Source of the DNA: Clostridium sp. KNHs205
GTDB lineage: Bacteria > Bacillota > Clostridia > Lachnospirales > Lachnospiraceae
Length of the DNA: 64,000 bases
Direction of reading: 5' to 3'
NCBI RefSeq assembly: GCF_000702945.1
Contig: NZ_JNLE01000003.1
Location: 848,001 to 912,000, forward strand
In this document: one piece after another, positions 1 through 6,524 of the stretch
How the letters are laid out: every line of letters begins with the position of its first letter
Numbering within the stretch: the first letter of the stretch is position 1
Made by a program: the position numbers and the translations under genes
The notes under the pieces: generated by a model
Told to the model about the DNA's origin: nothing
The model's input: the letters and a program-made list of their open reading frames with translations, nothing else
The model's database searches: none

Positions 1-408
1 CCGGTATACTGGAGGTTGGATACAAAGGGAAAAGTATATGGGGTAGGCAATGTAGAACTGGCGCAGCCTGAGAAGCTAAGAGAACTTCTGCCACCTGTCC
101 TCAAGGGCATAAAAGCAGAATTCTATACGATCAGACAGAGGAATAACACCTTCCAGGTACATATGAGTTTAAAAAATGATGGGAAAGATATTGGTTCTTA
201 TTTCTCCAGCCAAATCAGCAGAAGCAGCCTTCCCGAAGAATTAAGAGAATTGGTGGCATCAGATAATGGTATAGGTACTCTTGAGCTTAAAGCAAATTAT
301 GAGATGGATATACCCCTGGTGTCTGAGGGTGAAAATGCTGATAAGGATATATCCCGTATAAAATTAAAACTTACCCTTGTAACCCATATTAAAATATGTA
401 ATGACTAG
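1..408 (+). CDS. Unknown protein, C-terminal part (5' end outside window)
   Basis: The reading frame is open from the first base of the window. The first possible start, a TTG at 16, directly abuts a GGAGG with no spacing, so it is unlikely to be the true start and the gene probably begins upstream. The visible part (about 135 residues) is mixed alpha/beta and hydrophilic, with many Lys and Glu and no membrane segment, Cys pair or nucleotide-binding loop. I do not recognise a family. It ends 360 bp before cysK, with a short U-tract hairpin between them, so it is probably not co-transcribed with cysK. Confidence 0.5.
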   Translation, partial: PVYWRLDTKGKVYGVGNVELAQPEKLRELLPPVLKGIKAEFYTIRQRNNTFQVHMSLKNDGKDIGSYFSSQISRSSLPEELRELVASDNGIGTLELKANYEMDIPLVSEGENADKDISRIKLKLTLVTHIKICND

Positions 409-505
409 AAATAACAAAACCTGATATACTAGATCAGTGATGGATAAAATATAGGAATAACCCAGGAAGTAAAGTAATATACAAATGAATAACAGATAAT
501 AACGG

Positions 506-527
506 CTGCTGATGGCAGTTTTTTTTT
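506..527 (+). terminator. Weak intrinsic terminator
   Basis: A 4-5 bp GC-rich stem (CTGC 506-509 with GCAG 515-518) is followed by nine T residues. The stem is short, so efficiency is doubtful. The rest of 409-771 holds no gene that I can see, only the cysK promoter. Confidence 0.4.
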
Positions 528-680
528 ATGGGATGAAAGAAACCTGCTATAACATAAAAAGCCCGGAGGGTAGGAGCCTCATATATAACGCTGAAGAATG
601 ATAGTCACAAGTTATTTTATTTTCATTGTAGTGGTCACAAATAATTCATAGTAATCATATATGAAATTATAATATAATCA

Positions 681-709
681 TTGACAAATAGAAATACCTG
701 TGGTAGATT
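681..709 (+). promoter_or_regulatory. cysK promoter with small operator-like inverted repeat
   Basis: The -35 TTGACA (681-686) and a -10-like TAGATT (704-709) are separated by 17 bp. An 11-bp inverted repeat, TACCTGTGGTA (695-705), fills the end of the spacer and touches the -10. Rrf2-type cysteine and Fe-S regulators often use TACC/GGTA-like half sites in such positions; which regulator acts here is a guess. Confidence 0.55.
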
Positions 710-771
710 ATAGATAGTTAGCAAGTGCAAAATATTATTTATCATATAAAATATAAAAAGGAGAATAAGTT

Positions 772-1704
772 ATGGCAAAGATAGCAAAGAACCTTACAGA
801 TTTAATCGGAAAAACTCCTCTTCTGGAACTGGCTAAGTTTAGTGAGAGCAATGAAGTTAAGGCGAAATTGATCGGAAAACTTGAATACTTTAATCCCGCC
901 GGCAGTGTAAAGGACAGAATTGCAAAAGCTATGATTGATGATGCAGAAGCGAAAGGATTATTAAAGCCCGGTGCAACAATTATAGAGCCTACCAGTGGTA
1001 ATACAGGAATCGGTTTAGCTTCCGTAGCGGCAGCCAGAGGTTATAAGATTGTTCTTACAATGCCTGAGACAATGTCTGTTGAAAGAAGAAACCTTTTAAA
1101 AGCATATGGTGCTGAGCTTGTATTGACAGAAGGTGCTAAGGGTATGAATGGAGCAATTGCCAAAGCAGAAGAGCTTGCCAAAGAGACTCCTGATTCTTTT
1201 ATTCCCGGACAGTTCGTTAACAGTGCTAATCCTGAGGTTCACAGAAATACTACAGGACCTGAGATCTGGGACGACACAGAGGGTAAGGTTGATATTTTCG
1301 TTGCAGGTATCGGTACCGGCGGAACTATTACAGGTGTTGGTGAATATTTAAAGAGCAAGAATCCCGATGTTAAGATTATTGCAGTTGAGCCCAGCGCATC
1401 TCCTGTATTATCAAAGGGTACACCAGGACCTCACAAGATTCAGGGTATCGGAGCAGGTTTCGTACCTAAGATCTTAAATACTGAGATTTATGATGAAATC
1501 ATCACTGTAGATAACGAGGCAGCATTTGCTACAGGTAAGCTCATTGCTAAAACAGAAGGCCTTTTAGTAGGTATTTCTTCCGGTGCTGCCGCTTGGGCTG
1601 CAACACAGGTTGCTAAACGTCCTGAGAATGAAGGCAAGACTATCGTGGTATTGCTTCCTGATACAGGTGAAAGATATCTGTCTACTCCATTATTCGCTGA
1701 ATAA
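772..1704 (+). CDS. cysK: Cysteine synthase A (O-acetylserine sulfhydrylase)
   Basis: A PLP enzyme that makes L-cysteine from O-acetylserine and sulfide in the cytoplasm. At 310 aa it has the usual family length. The PLP lysine is K47 in NPAGSVKDR, the substrate loop is EPTSGNTG (about residues 72-79), and the phosphate-binding loop is GIGTGGT (about 175-181). The start is the ATG at 772 after AAAAGGAG (756-763). The gene stands alone, with its own promoter 60 bp upstream and a strong terminator 30 bp after the stop. No serine acetyltransferase (cysE) is adjacent, so the two steps are uncoupled here. The CysK rather than CysM assignment follows from overall resemblance. Confidence 0.97.
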   Translation: MAKIAKNLTDLIGKTPLLELAKFSESNEVKAKLIGKLEYFNPAGSVKDRIAKAMIDDAEAKGLLKPGATIIEPTSGNTGIGLASVAAARGYKIVLTMPETMSVERRNLLKAYGAELVLTEGAKGMNGAIAKAEELAKETPDSFIPGQFVNSANPEVHRNTTGPEIWDDTEGKVDIFVAGIGTGGTITGVGEYLKSKNPDVKIIAVEPSASPVLSKGTPGPHKIQGIGAGFVPKILNTEIYDEIITVDNEAAFATGKLIAKTEGLLVGISSGAAAWAATQVAKRPENEGKTIVVLLPDTGERYLSTPLFAE

Positions 1705-1733
1705 TTTCATTTTATATAATCTTCCCTAACCGG

Positions 1734-1763
1734 CCGGACCTTTTCATAAGGTCCGGTTTTTTT
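1734..1763 (+). terminator. Intrinsic terminator of cysK
   Basis: A perfect 7-bp stem, CCGGACC (1734-1740) with GGTCCGG (1750-1756), has a 9-nt loop and is followed by seven T residues. Confidence 0.92.
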
Positions 1764-1876
1764 CCTGCCACAAGTTAAGCCACGGCAAATGTCATCGCCC
1801 CTTGACAAGAGAGAAGGGTATAGCGCAAAATAAGTATAGGAATGAGTAAGTTTAGTTATAAAGGAAGGACTTTTAC

Positions 1877-2350
1877 ATGAAGGATGAAAAAACAGTAGAG
1901 GAATCATTTACGGAGCAGGTTCATCTGTTAATGCCGGGACATATCAATGGCAGCGGAAGGCTCTTTGGCGGACAGCTTTTGGAGTGGATTGATATTGTTG
2001 GCGGTGTTACTGCCAAAAGACATGCGGAATCCCATATTACAACAGCGGCAATAGATAATCTGCAATTTAAGGCAGGAGCTTATATAAATAACACAATTGT
2101 ACTTTTGGGAAGAATAACTTATGCAGGAAATACCTCTATGGAAGTAAGGGTAGATACCTATGTAGAGGAACTATCCGGATTAAGAAAACCCATCAACAGA
2201 GCATATCTGGTTTATGTTGCCATAGACAGCGAAGGCAGGCCTGTTAAGGTACCAAAGCTTAAGGTTGAGACAGAGGCACAAAAAGCAGAATGGGAAGGTG
2301 CATTGAAAAGAAATGAGCTTCGCAGGCAACGCAGGATAGAAGGATTTTAA
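1877..2350 (+). CDS. Acyl-CoA thioesterase, hotdog fold
   Basis: A cytosolic thioesterase of the YciA/BACH type, hydrolysing acyl-CoA to free acid and CoA. At 157 aa it is one hotdog domain. The family signature GRLFGGQLLEWID (about residues 28-40) contains the G-G and acidic catalytic-region residues, and HITTAAIDNLQF (about 53-64) matches the second conserved strand. The C-terminal tail is charged and helical, as in many hexameric members. The start is an ATG preceded by AAGGAAGG. It lies 170 bp after the cysK terminator and 70 bp before spoIIID; a shared job with either is not evident. The chain-length preference cannot be read from the sequence. Confidence 0.88.
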   Translation: MKDEKTVEESFTEQVHLLMPGHINGSGRLFGGQLLEWIDIVGGVTAKRHAESHITTAAIDNLQFKAGAYINNTIVLLGRITYAGNTSMEVRVDTYVEELSGLRKPINRAYLVYVAIDSEGRPVKVPKLKVETEAQKAEWEGALKRNELRRQRRIEGF

Positions 2351-2364
2351 CGGATTTTATACTG

Positions 2365-2393
2365 GCATATAAGGGGACAAACAGGCATATATT
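2365..2393 (+). promoter_or_regulatory. Sigma-E-like promoter of intact spoIIID
   Basis: GCATATA (2365-2371) and CATATATT (2386-2393) are 14 bp apart. They resemble the mother-cell sigma-E consensus (KMATATT, 14-15 bp, CATACAHT). This is expected, because spoIIID is a sigma-E gene in Bacillus subtilis. Confidence 0.5.
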
Positions 2394-2419
2394 AGAAAAA
2401 ACAAGCTTGGGGGCCCTAT

Positions 2420-2686
2420 ATGCATCCGTATATGGAAGAGAGAATCATTGAGCTAGCCAATTATACTATTGAAAACAAAGCAACTGTAAGAGAGACTGCC
2501 AACCGCTATGGCATTAGTAAATCAACTGTACATAAGGATCTGCAGGATAGACTGCCGGGAATTAACGGTCAGCTATATAATGCGGTCAATGAAATTCTGA
2601 TGTTTAACAAAGCAGAACGGCACATAAGAGGTGGACTGGCTACGAGAAAGAAGTACAGAAAGACTTTAAGCAGTGCAGGTGTATGA
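2420..2686 (+). CDS. spoIIID: Sporulation transcriptional regulator SpoIIID, intact copy
   Basis: A small DNA-binding protein that activates and represses mother-cell genes after sigma-E and helps switch to sigma-K. At 88 aa it is close to the 93 aa of the B. subtilis protein. The helix-turn-helix is around residues 21-42 (ATVRETANRYGISKSTVHKD) and the conserved C-terminal basic DNA-contacting region is ERHIRGGLATRKKY (66-79). It starts with ATG and has a sigma-E-like promoter. Its DNA at 2526-2537 (CTGTACATAA, then GG) differs by one base from the 12-bp repeat that bounds the element in the second spoIIID 1.2 kb downstream, so two paralogous loci lie side by side. Confidence 0.95.
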   Translation: MHPYMEERIIELANYTIENKATVRETANRYGISKSTVHKDLQDRLPGINGQLYNAVNEILMFNKAERHIRGGLATRKKYRKTLSSAGV

Positions 2687-2825
2687 GCTTACATGCACTT
2701 AAAAAAGCCGTATACCGGATTTCCTTTCTTGCATCATCAGCCCTCTAAGGGTATAATAATAGCAGACAGCCATAATATTAAAAGAATATTAAGCTGCAAA
2801 TGATTAAAGTTTAAGGAGTTACATT

Positions 2826-3209
2826 TTGGAGAAAAGCATACAGGTGAAGAAAAAAGATATAATCCTTATTGCCGTTGTACTGGTAGTGGCCATTGCGGGT
2901 TTACTGGTGTTCTATTTAACGCAAAAAAGAGGGGATACCGTTGTAGTCACCATTGACGGAGTTATTTATAATGAATATCCACTGAACAAAGACATAGAAG
3001 TAGACATACCCGGTATTAATGGTGGTACGAACCATTTGGTTATTAAAGACGGTTATGCAGATATGACGGATGCTGACTGCCCGGATAAAATATGTGTTGA
3101 TTCCAGGAAAATCAGTAAAACGGGAGAAAGTATCATCTGCCTTCCCAATAAGGTAGTAGTTAAGATAGAAGGAAATACCCTTTCGGAGGTTGATGGTTCT
3201 ACAAACTAA
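2826..3209 (+). CDS. NusG domain II-containing membrane-anchored protein
   Basis: A 127-aa protein with one N-terminal transmembrane helix (about residues 12-31) and an extracytoplasmic beta-rich domain. That domain has the DCPDKICV signature (79-86) of the NusG_II family; C80 and C85 could form a disulfide. It starts with TTG, 8 bp after AAGGAG (2813-2818). Proteins of this family commonly sit in loci with FMN-binding lipoproteins, ApbE and Gx-type transporters, and I think EetA of Listeria belongs here. The matching FLEET genes are at 12.6-19.6 kb, so this could be a detached member. Here it is followed at 28 bp by a ferritin-like gene and may be co-transcribed with it. Confidence 0.8.
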   Translation: MEKSIQVKKKDIILIAVVLVVAIAGLLVFYLTQKRGDTVVVTIDGVIYNEYPLNKDIEVDIPGINGGTNHLVIKDGYADMTDADCPDKICVDSRKISKTGESIICLPNKVVVKIEGNTLSEVDGSTN

Positions 3210-3237
3210 AAACATAGGATGAAAAGGAGTGCTGAAT

Positions 3238-3723
3238 ATGGATACTTTAGAACTTGCCTTATCCCTGGAATTAGATCTGGGAAAATACTACAGGGAGCAG
3301 GCTGAAAAGAATGCGAATAACAGCTTACAGGTTGTATTTAACATGCTTGCCAGGGAAGAAGATAAACATGCGGAGATATTAATGAGTAAGGCAGATTTAT
3401 TAACACTTCCTGTCAGTGAAAGCAATATTCTAAAGGAAGCAGAAAAGCTGTTCCGCCACCTGAAAGATTTTGAAAGTGACTTTACGGAATTACCGAGTCA
3501 ATTGGATTCTTATCGCATGGCCCTGGAGATGGAGCATAAAAGTCTTAAGTTTTATACTTCTTTAAGGGATAAAGCTGAATCCAAAGAAGAAAAGACAACT
3601 TACGAATACCTTATTAAACAGGAAGATATCCATTGCATCCTCTTGGAGGAACTTGTTAAACTTACTACAAGACCAGAGGAGTGGGTAGAATCTGCTGAGT
3701 TTGGAGTACGAGAAGATTACTAA
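3238..3723 (+). CDS. Ferritin-like / rubrerythrin-family diiron protein
   Basis: A 161-aa four-helix protein with two repeated E-x(n)-EExxH-type helices: E in LSLELDLGKYY, then REEDKHAE (about residues 44-51), and E in ALEMEHKSLKFY (about 100-111), then KQEDIHCILLE (about 131-141). Such diiron sites reduce peroxide or store iron in anaerobes. No rubredoxin Cys4 domain is present, so it is a rubrerythrin core only. An earlier GTG at 3229 overlaps the Shine-Dalgarno AAGGAG (3224-3229), so the ATG at 3238 is preferred. It ends before a terminator hairpin. The exact electron partner is unknown. Confidence 0.82.
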   Translation: MDTLELALSLELDLGKYYREQAEKNANNSLQVVFNMLAREEDKHAEILMSKADLLTLPVSESNILKEAEKLFRHLKDFESDFTELPSQLDSYRMALEMEHKSLKFYTSLRDKAESKEEKTTYEYLIKQEDIHCILLEELVKLTTRPEEWVESAEFGVREDY

Positions 3724-3730
3724 GAAAATT

Positions 3731-3787
3731 GAGAGCCCCGGTACTTATGATTGCTTCTGCAGTTAAGAGTTCCAGGGCTTTCTTTAT
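3731..3787 (+). terminator. Probable terminator after ferritin-like gene
   Basis: GAGAGCCC (3731-3738) pairs with GGGCTTTC (3775-3782) through one G-U pair, followed by a T-rich stretch. The loop is long, so confidence is moderate. Confidence 0.5.
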
Positions 3788-3812
3788 TTGCCTTATTTGC
3801 TTAGAAGGATAA

Positions 3813-3843
3813 TGATATAATTTGCAATTACCTTGCATACAAT
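3813..3843 (+). promoter_or_regulatory. Sigma-E-like promoter of interrupted spoIIID
   Basis: CATACAAT (3836-3843) is a perfect match to the sigma-E -10 consensus. A TGATATA (3813-3819) lies 16 bp upstream as a -35-like element. It is 31 bp before the TTG start of the split spoIIID, consistent with mother-cell expression. Confidence 0.55.
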
Positions 3844-3874
3844 ATAGAAACAAGTACAATAGGGGGATATCCTT

Positions 3875-4021
3875 TTGAAAGGCTATATAGAAGAACGTGC
3901 AGTAGAAATAGCCAACTACATAATCGACAACAATGCGACCGTGAGGCAGACAGCAAAGCAGTTTGGCATTTCAAAATCAACTGTACATAAAGCCGTTACA
4001 AAAGTGAACGAAGTAACTTGA
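3875..4021 (+). CDS. spoIIID: Second spoIIID, 5' half (interrupted gene)
   Basis: This frame encodes 48 aa starting at TTG 3875, after AGGGGG (3861-3866). Residues 1-39 are a normal SpoIIID N-terminus with the complete helix-turn-helix, including GISKSTVHK (31-39). After K39 the frame enters element DNA, adds nine unrelated residues and stops, so the conserved C-terminal basic region is missing. The rest of the gene lies 8.17 kb away at 12162-12313. Bases 3875-3992 joined to 12162-12313 give a continuous 270-bp frame of 89 codons plus stop. The joined product aligns without gaps to residues 1-79 of the intact copy, with 46 identities by my count. The unexcised product probably cannot work as SpoIIID. 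Confidence 0.9.
   Translation: MKGYIEERAVEIANYIIDNNATVRQTAKQFGISKSTVHKAVTKVNEVT
3981..4000 (+). repeat. Left attachment site (attL)
   Basis: Core CTGTACATAAAG (3981-3992) is followed by two differing bases and then GTTACA (3995-4000), which the right site also has. The core contains the palindrome TGTACA and encodes T36-V-H-K39 of SpoIIID. Confidence 0.85.
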
Positions 4022-4035
4022 AAGGAGGGAATTAA

Positions 4036-4257
4036 TTGGAGGACCCGGAAAATGACAAGAACCTTATGGTAGTGGAGGCTATAGAAGGATATGCCTGGAA
4101 TCACAATATGAAACCCTGGGAAGTCTTTCTGCTCTTCAGGCACAATGGTATATTAGAGCTTCTGCGTACGCAGTACAAGCTATTGCATACACAAAGTCTG
4201 GAAGAAAGCATATACTTTGTGGAGGACATTTTAAGGAGAAGGCAGAATGAAAAATGA
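4036..4257 (+). CDS. DUF3791 family protein
   Basis: A 73-aa helical, acidic protein matching the DUF3791 pattern (WEVFLLFRHNGILELL around residues 28-43). It starts with TTG after AAAGGAGGG (4021-4029); that Shine-Dalgarno overlaps the stop of the split spoIIID. Its last 11 bases overlap the next gene, so the two are translationally coupled. DUF3791 genes are repeatedly found beside DUF3990 genes on mobile elements. A partner or antidote role for the downstream protein is plausible but unproven. In the unexcised chromosome it lies immediately behind the spoIIID promoter. Confidence 0.75.
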   Translation: MEDPENDKNLMVVEAIEGYAWNHNMKPWEVFLLFRHNGILELLRTQYKLLHTQSLEESIYFVEDILRRRQNEK

Positions 4258-4765
4258 TTTTACTTTATACCATGGTACCAATGTTATGTTTGACAAGGTG
4301 GATTTAACCTATTCAAAGGATAAAAGGGATTTTGGAAGAGGATTTTATACTACGACTTTTAAGGAACAGGCAGAAGGCTGGGCTGAAAATATGTATATCC
4401 GGTATGGAGGAGAAGGCAAGTATGTCATGGAATTTAAACTGGCTGTGACAGAGGAGCTTTCTGTTAAGCTGTATCCGGGGCTTACCAGGGAATGGCTTGA
4501 GATGATTAAGAGCAACAGACTGTACGGCGGAATTCAGCATACATATGATATAGTAATCGGGCCGGTAGCCGATGATAACATAATGAGAATAATAGCTCTT
4601 TATGTAGCCGGAATATATTCTGAGGAAACAGCCCTTGACAGGCTGAGACCTTATAAGGCTCATGACCAGGTCTCGCTGCATACGGCAAAAGCACTTGAAT
4701 ATCTGAAATATACGGGAAGGAAAGAATTACCTCCTTTAAGAATTTCTGAGTTGGAAGCGGTATAA
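4247..4765 (+). CDS. DUF3990 family protein (ADP-ribosyltransferase-like fold)
   Basis: A 172-aa protein with the DUF3990 signatures LYHGTN (residues 7-12), DFGRGFYTT (28-36) and the following QAEGWA. The H-G-T and GxGFYTT-type motifs resemble the NAD-binding core of ADP-ribosyltransferase or RNA 2'-phosphotransferase-like folds. This is a resemblance, not a demonstrated activity. The start ATG overlaps the DUF3791 gene by 11 bp and is preceded by AAGGAGAAGG. Together with DUF3791 it could form a toxin-antitoxin-like module that stabilises the element. No signal peptide or membrane segment is visible, so it should act in the cytoplasm. Confidence 0.75.
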   Translation: MKNDFTLYHGTNVMFDKVDLTYSKDKRDFGRGFYTTTFKEQAEGWAENMYIRYGGEGKYVMEFKLAVTEELSVKLYPGLTREWLEMIKSNRLYGGIQHTYDIVIGPVADDNIMRIIALYVAGIYSEETALDRLRPYKAHDQVSLHTAKALEYLKYTGRKELPPLRISELEAV

Positions 4766-4772
4766 AGACAGC

Positions 4773-4889
4773 ATGAAAGAAAATATGGTTGAGTATAAAA
4801 TTAAAAATGTACTGAATTATAAGTTTCTAAGTAATCAGTACTCCAGACAAGCCTGGGATACGCATAAGTATGAAGCCAGAATGAGATAA
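4773..4889 (+). CDS. Possible 38-aa small ORF
   Basis: A short frame starts 7 bp after the DUF3990 stop and is rich in Lys, Tyr and Asn. No Shine-Dalgarno is visible, and translation by read-through coupling would be needed. I do not recognise it. It may be spurious. Confidence 0.2.
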   Translation: MKENMVEYKIKNVLNYKFLSNQYSRQAWDTHKYEARMR

Positions 4890-4912
4890 AGAACATTTGC
4901 ATTTCTTATTAT

Positions 4913-4930
4913 CCGCAAGACCGCTTGCGG
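4913..4930. repeat. Perfect GC-rich hairpin without U-tract
   Basis: CCGCAAG (4913-4919) and CTTGCGG (4924-4930) form a 7-bp stem with a 4-nt loop. No T-run follows, so it is not a standard terminator. A related GCAAG...CTTGC motif occurs in the structured leader at 19011-19026. Confidence 0.5.
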
Positions 4931-4970
4931 CAAGCATGTCAGGTTGGAAATAAAAAAAGGAAAGGATGTC

Positions 4971-5273
4971 ATGCCACGCTTTTCAACCTTTTCTATTTGT
5001 GGCAGTATTCCAGGCTGCCCTGGAATATGCAGTGGGATAAATATGCAGAACCGTTATATATACAGGGACGAAGATGTTACCCTGGATGTTATAATTAAAA
5101 TTGAACACGTAGTACGACTGATAGCCCGAGAAACCGGTAAACCCTTTGATGACTGCCTCTATGAGTTCTATCGATCAAAAGTTTATGAAATGCTGCAGAA
5201 AACAGGCTCTCTAATGTGGGTAGAGAGCGCAGAATTCATAACAGATGAATATTTCAGAGAGAATCCCTTATAA
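4971..5273 (+). CDS. Small conserved-looking protein in DUF3791/DUF3990 group
   Basis: 100 aa from ATG 4971, which follows AAAGGAAAGG; an upstream TTG at 4944 has no Shine-Dalgarno. The N-terminus has an unusual Cys/Gly/Pro run (CGSIPGCPGIC). The rest is helical with FYRSKVYEMLQ and LMWVESAEFITDEYF. I recall such short proteins beside DUF3990 genes, but I cannot name the family. If an ATG at 5043 were used, the Cys-rich part would be leader only. Its 3' end overlaps the convergent corA gene by 6 bp. Confidence 0.5.
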   Translation: MPRFSTFSICGSIPGCPGICSGINMQNRYIYRDEDVTLDVIIKIEHVVRLIARETGKPFDDCLYEFYRSKVYEMLQKTGSLMWVESAEFITDEYFRENPL

Positions 5274-6200
5274 GAACTTTTTCTTTTTAAAGTATAAGAT
5301 ACAAATGATTATAACTGAAACACTTAATATAATTACACCAAGATAACCGTATTTCCAGCCAAACTCGGGCATGTTAAAATTCATTCCGTACCAGCCTACA
5401 ATCAGAGTCAGCGGCAGGAATATCGTAGTAACAACAGTAAAGAGCTTCATGATGCTATTTAGATTATAATCCATCTGAGAATGGTAGGAATCCCTTACAT
5501 GAATGCTGTAATCCTCCAGTTTTCTTACATTGTTGCTTAAGCGGGTAACTCTGTCAGTAAACAGTTTAAAGTAACGTAGCTTGTCCTCTTCAAACAGTCC
5601 GATGGAATTGTCCATCAGCTCATCTCCGATGGAAATAAGCTGCTCGTAATAATTACCCAGAAGAAGCAGTCTTTTTCGTGTCTTTGTGATTTGGTGATAA
5701 AAGTCCTTGGGAAATCTGTTTTCATCTATACTGTCTTCGAAGCTGCTGATGCTGTCTTCTATCTCCTCAAGAATAATAAAATTATTCGTCAAAAATCTTT
5801 CTAAAAATCCATATATCAAACGTTCCAGCGAGATCTTCGTAAAATTAATCTGGCTTAAGGAATCCATTAAATCCTTATGAATACTGTTATCCTGGTCTTC
5901 TATAATTACAATCAGAAAAAGGTTTTCCTTAATATAGATGCCTATTCTGTCCTCCAGATGAATAAAGTACTTTGTATCAATAGCTCTGATAATTCCAAAA
6001 TGGTAATCATCATAAATTCCCATTCCGCCATGGAGCTTCCTGGTAACATCCTGACATTCCAATACAGTGGCCTCAGCAAAACCAAAGGAGCTATAGAGTT
6101 CTGAGAGTTCCTTGAGGTTTATAATGCCTAGAGTAAGGACGGAGGGATTATAATCTTTTAAGTCAATTGGTCTGAGACTGTCCTGAAGCTGATAGAACAT
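5268..6200 (-). CDS. CorA-family magnesium/divalent cation transporter
   Basis: A 310-aa membrane transporter. It has a long soluble N-terminal alpha/beta and coiled-coil domain, then two C-terminal membrane helices (about residues 248-270 and 282-302). The diagnostic YGMNF loop stands between them, followed by a Lys-rich cytoplasmic tail. CorA proteins are pentameric channels for Mg2+ (some for Co2+, Ni2+ or Zn2+). The chosen start is the ATG at 6200, preceded by AAAGGGAA; a start 17 codons upstream has no ribosome site. It lies opposite to its neighbours inside the spoIIID element, so it would be lost from the mother-cell chromosome on excision. Substrate specificity is not readable. Confidence 0.9.
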   Translation of the reverse strand: MFYQLQDSLRPIDLKDYNPSVLTLGIINLKELSELYSSFGFAEATVLECQDVTRKLHGGMGIYDDYHFGIIRAIDTKYFIHLEDRIGIYIKENLFLIVIIEDQDNSIHKDLMDSLSQINFTKISLERLIYGFLERFLTNNFIILEEIEDSISSFEDSIDENRFPKDFYHQITKTRKRLLLLGNYYEQLISIGDELMDNSIGLFEEDKLRYFKLFTDRVTRLSNNVRKLEDYSIHVRDSYHSQMDYNLNSIMKLFTVVTTIFLPLTLIVGWYGMNFNMPEFGWKYGYLGVIILSVSVIIICILYFKKKKFL

Positions 6201-6443
6201 AGAAAATTCCCTTTCTGATTTCTTTTTCAAGAGTATACCATATAAATACAATGGTTAAAATATCTAAATATAAGAAAGTTATAATTAATGGAAGAAAGTG
6301 CAAAATTAAACCATAAGAAATACAGTATATGGGGGTATTGTAATTATTTATTATAAAATTATGGGAAATAAATCATATATTAGCAAAACATATAAATAGC
6401 ATTATTATATTTAATAAAAAACCTATGCTCATAGAACTTTTAA

Positions 6444-6496
6444 AAACTGTCCCAATCCTTTATAATAGACAATGTTCGCCTGCAAAGGGGCAGTTT
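6444..6496 (+). promoter_or_regulatory. NCS2 permease promoter inside an inverted repeat
   Basis: A consensus -10 TATAAT (6461-6466) has only a weak -35 (TTTTAA, 6438-6443). Inverted arms AAACTGTCCC (6444-6453) and GGGGCAGTTT (6487-6496; one wobble position) flank it. This could be an operator. No purine riboswitch signature was found. The rest of 6201-6524 is A+T-rich without genes. Confidence 0.5.
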
Positions 6497-6524
6497 ATAT
6501 ATTTTACAATTAAAGGAGAAAGTT

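Noticed and set aside
409..771. T-box leader before cysK
   Set aside because: No T-box sequence (AGGGTGGNACCGCG) or terminator/antiterminator pair near the gene.
3875..4021. The 48-aa frame as a plain SpoIIID relic
   Set aside because: The missing C-terminus is found intact, in the right frame and orientation, beside a matching repeat at 12150-12161, with a recombinase between. Simple decay would not keep this.
6252..6524. Purine riboswitch before the NCS2 permease
   Set aside because: The conserved TATAATCC and loop sequences of purine riboswitches are absent; TATAAT here is a promoter -10.
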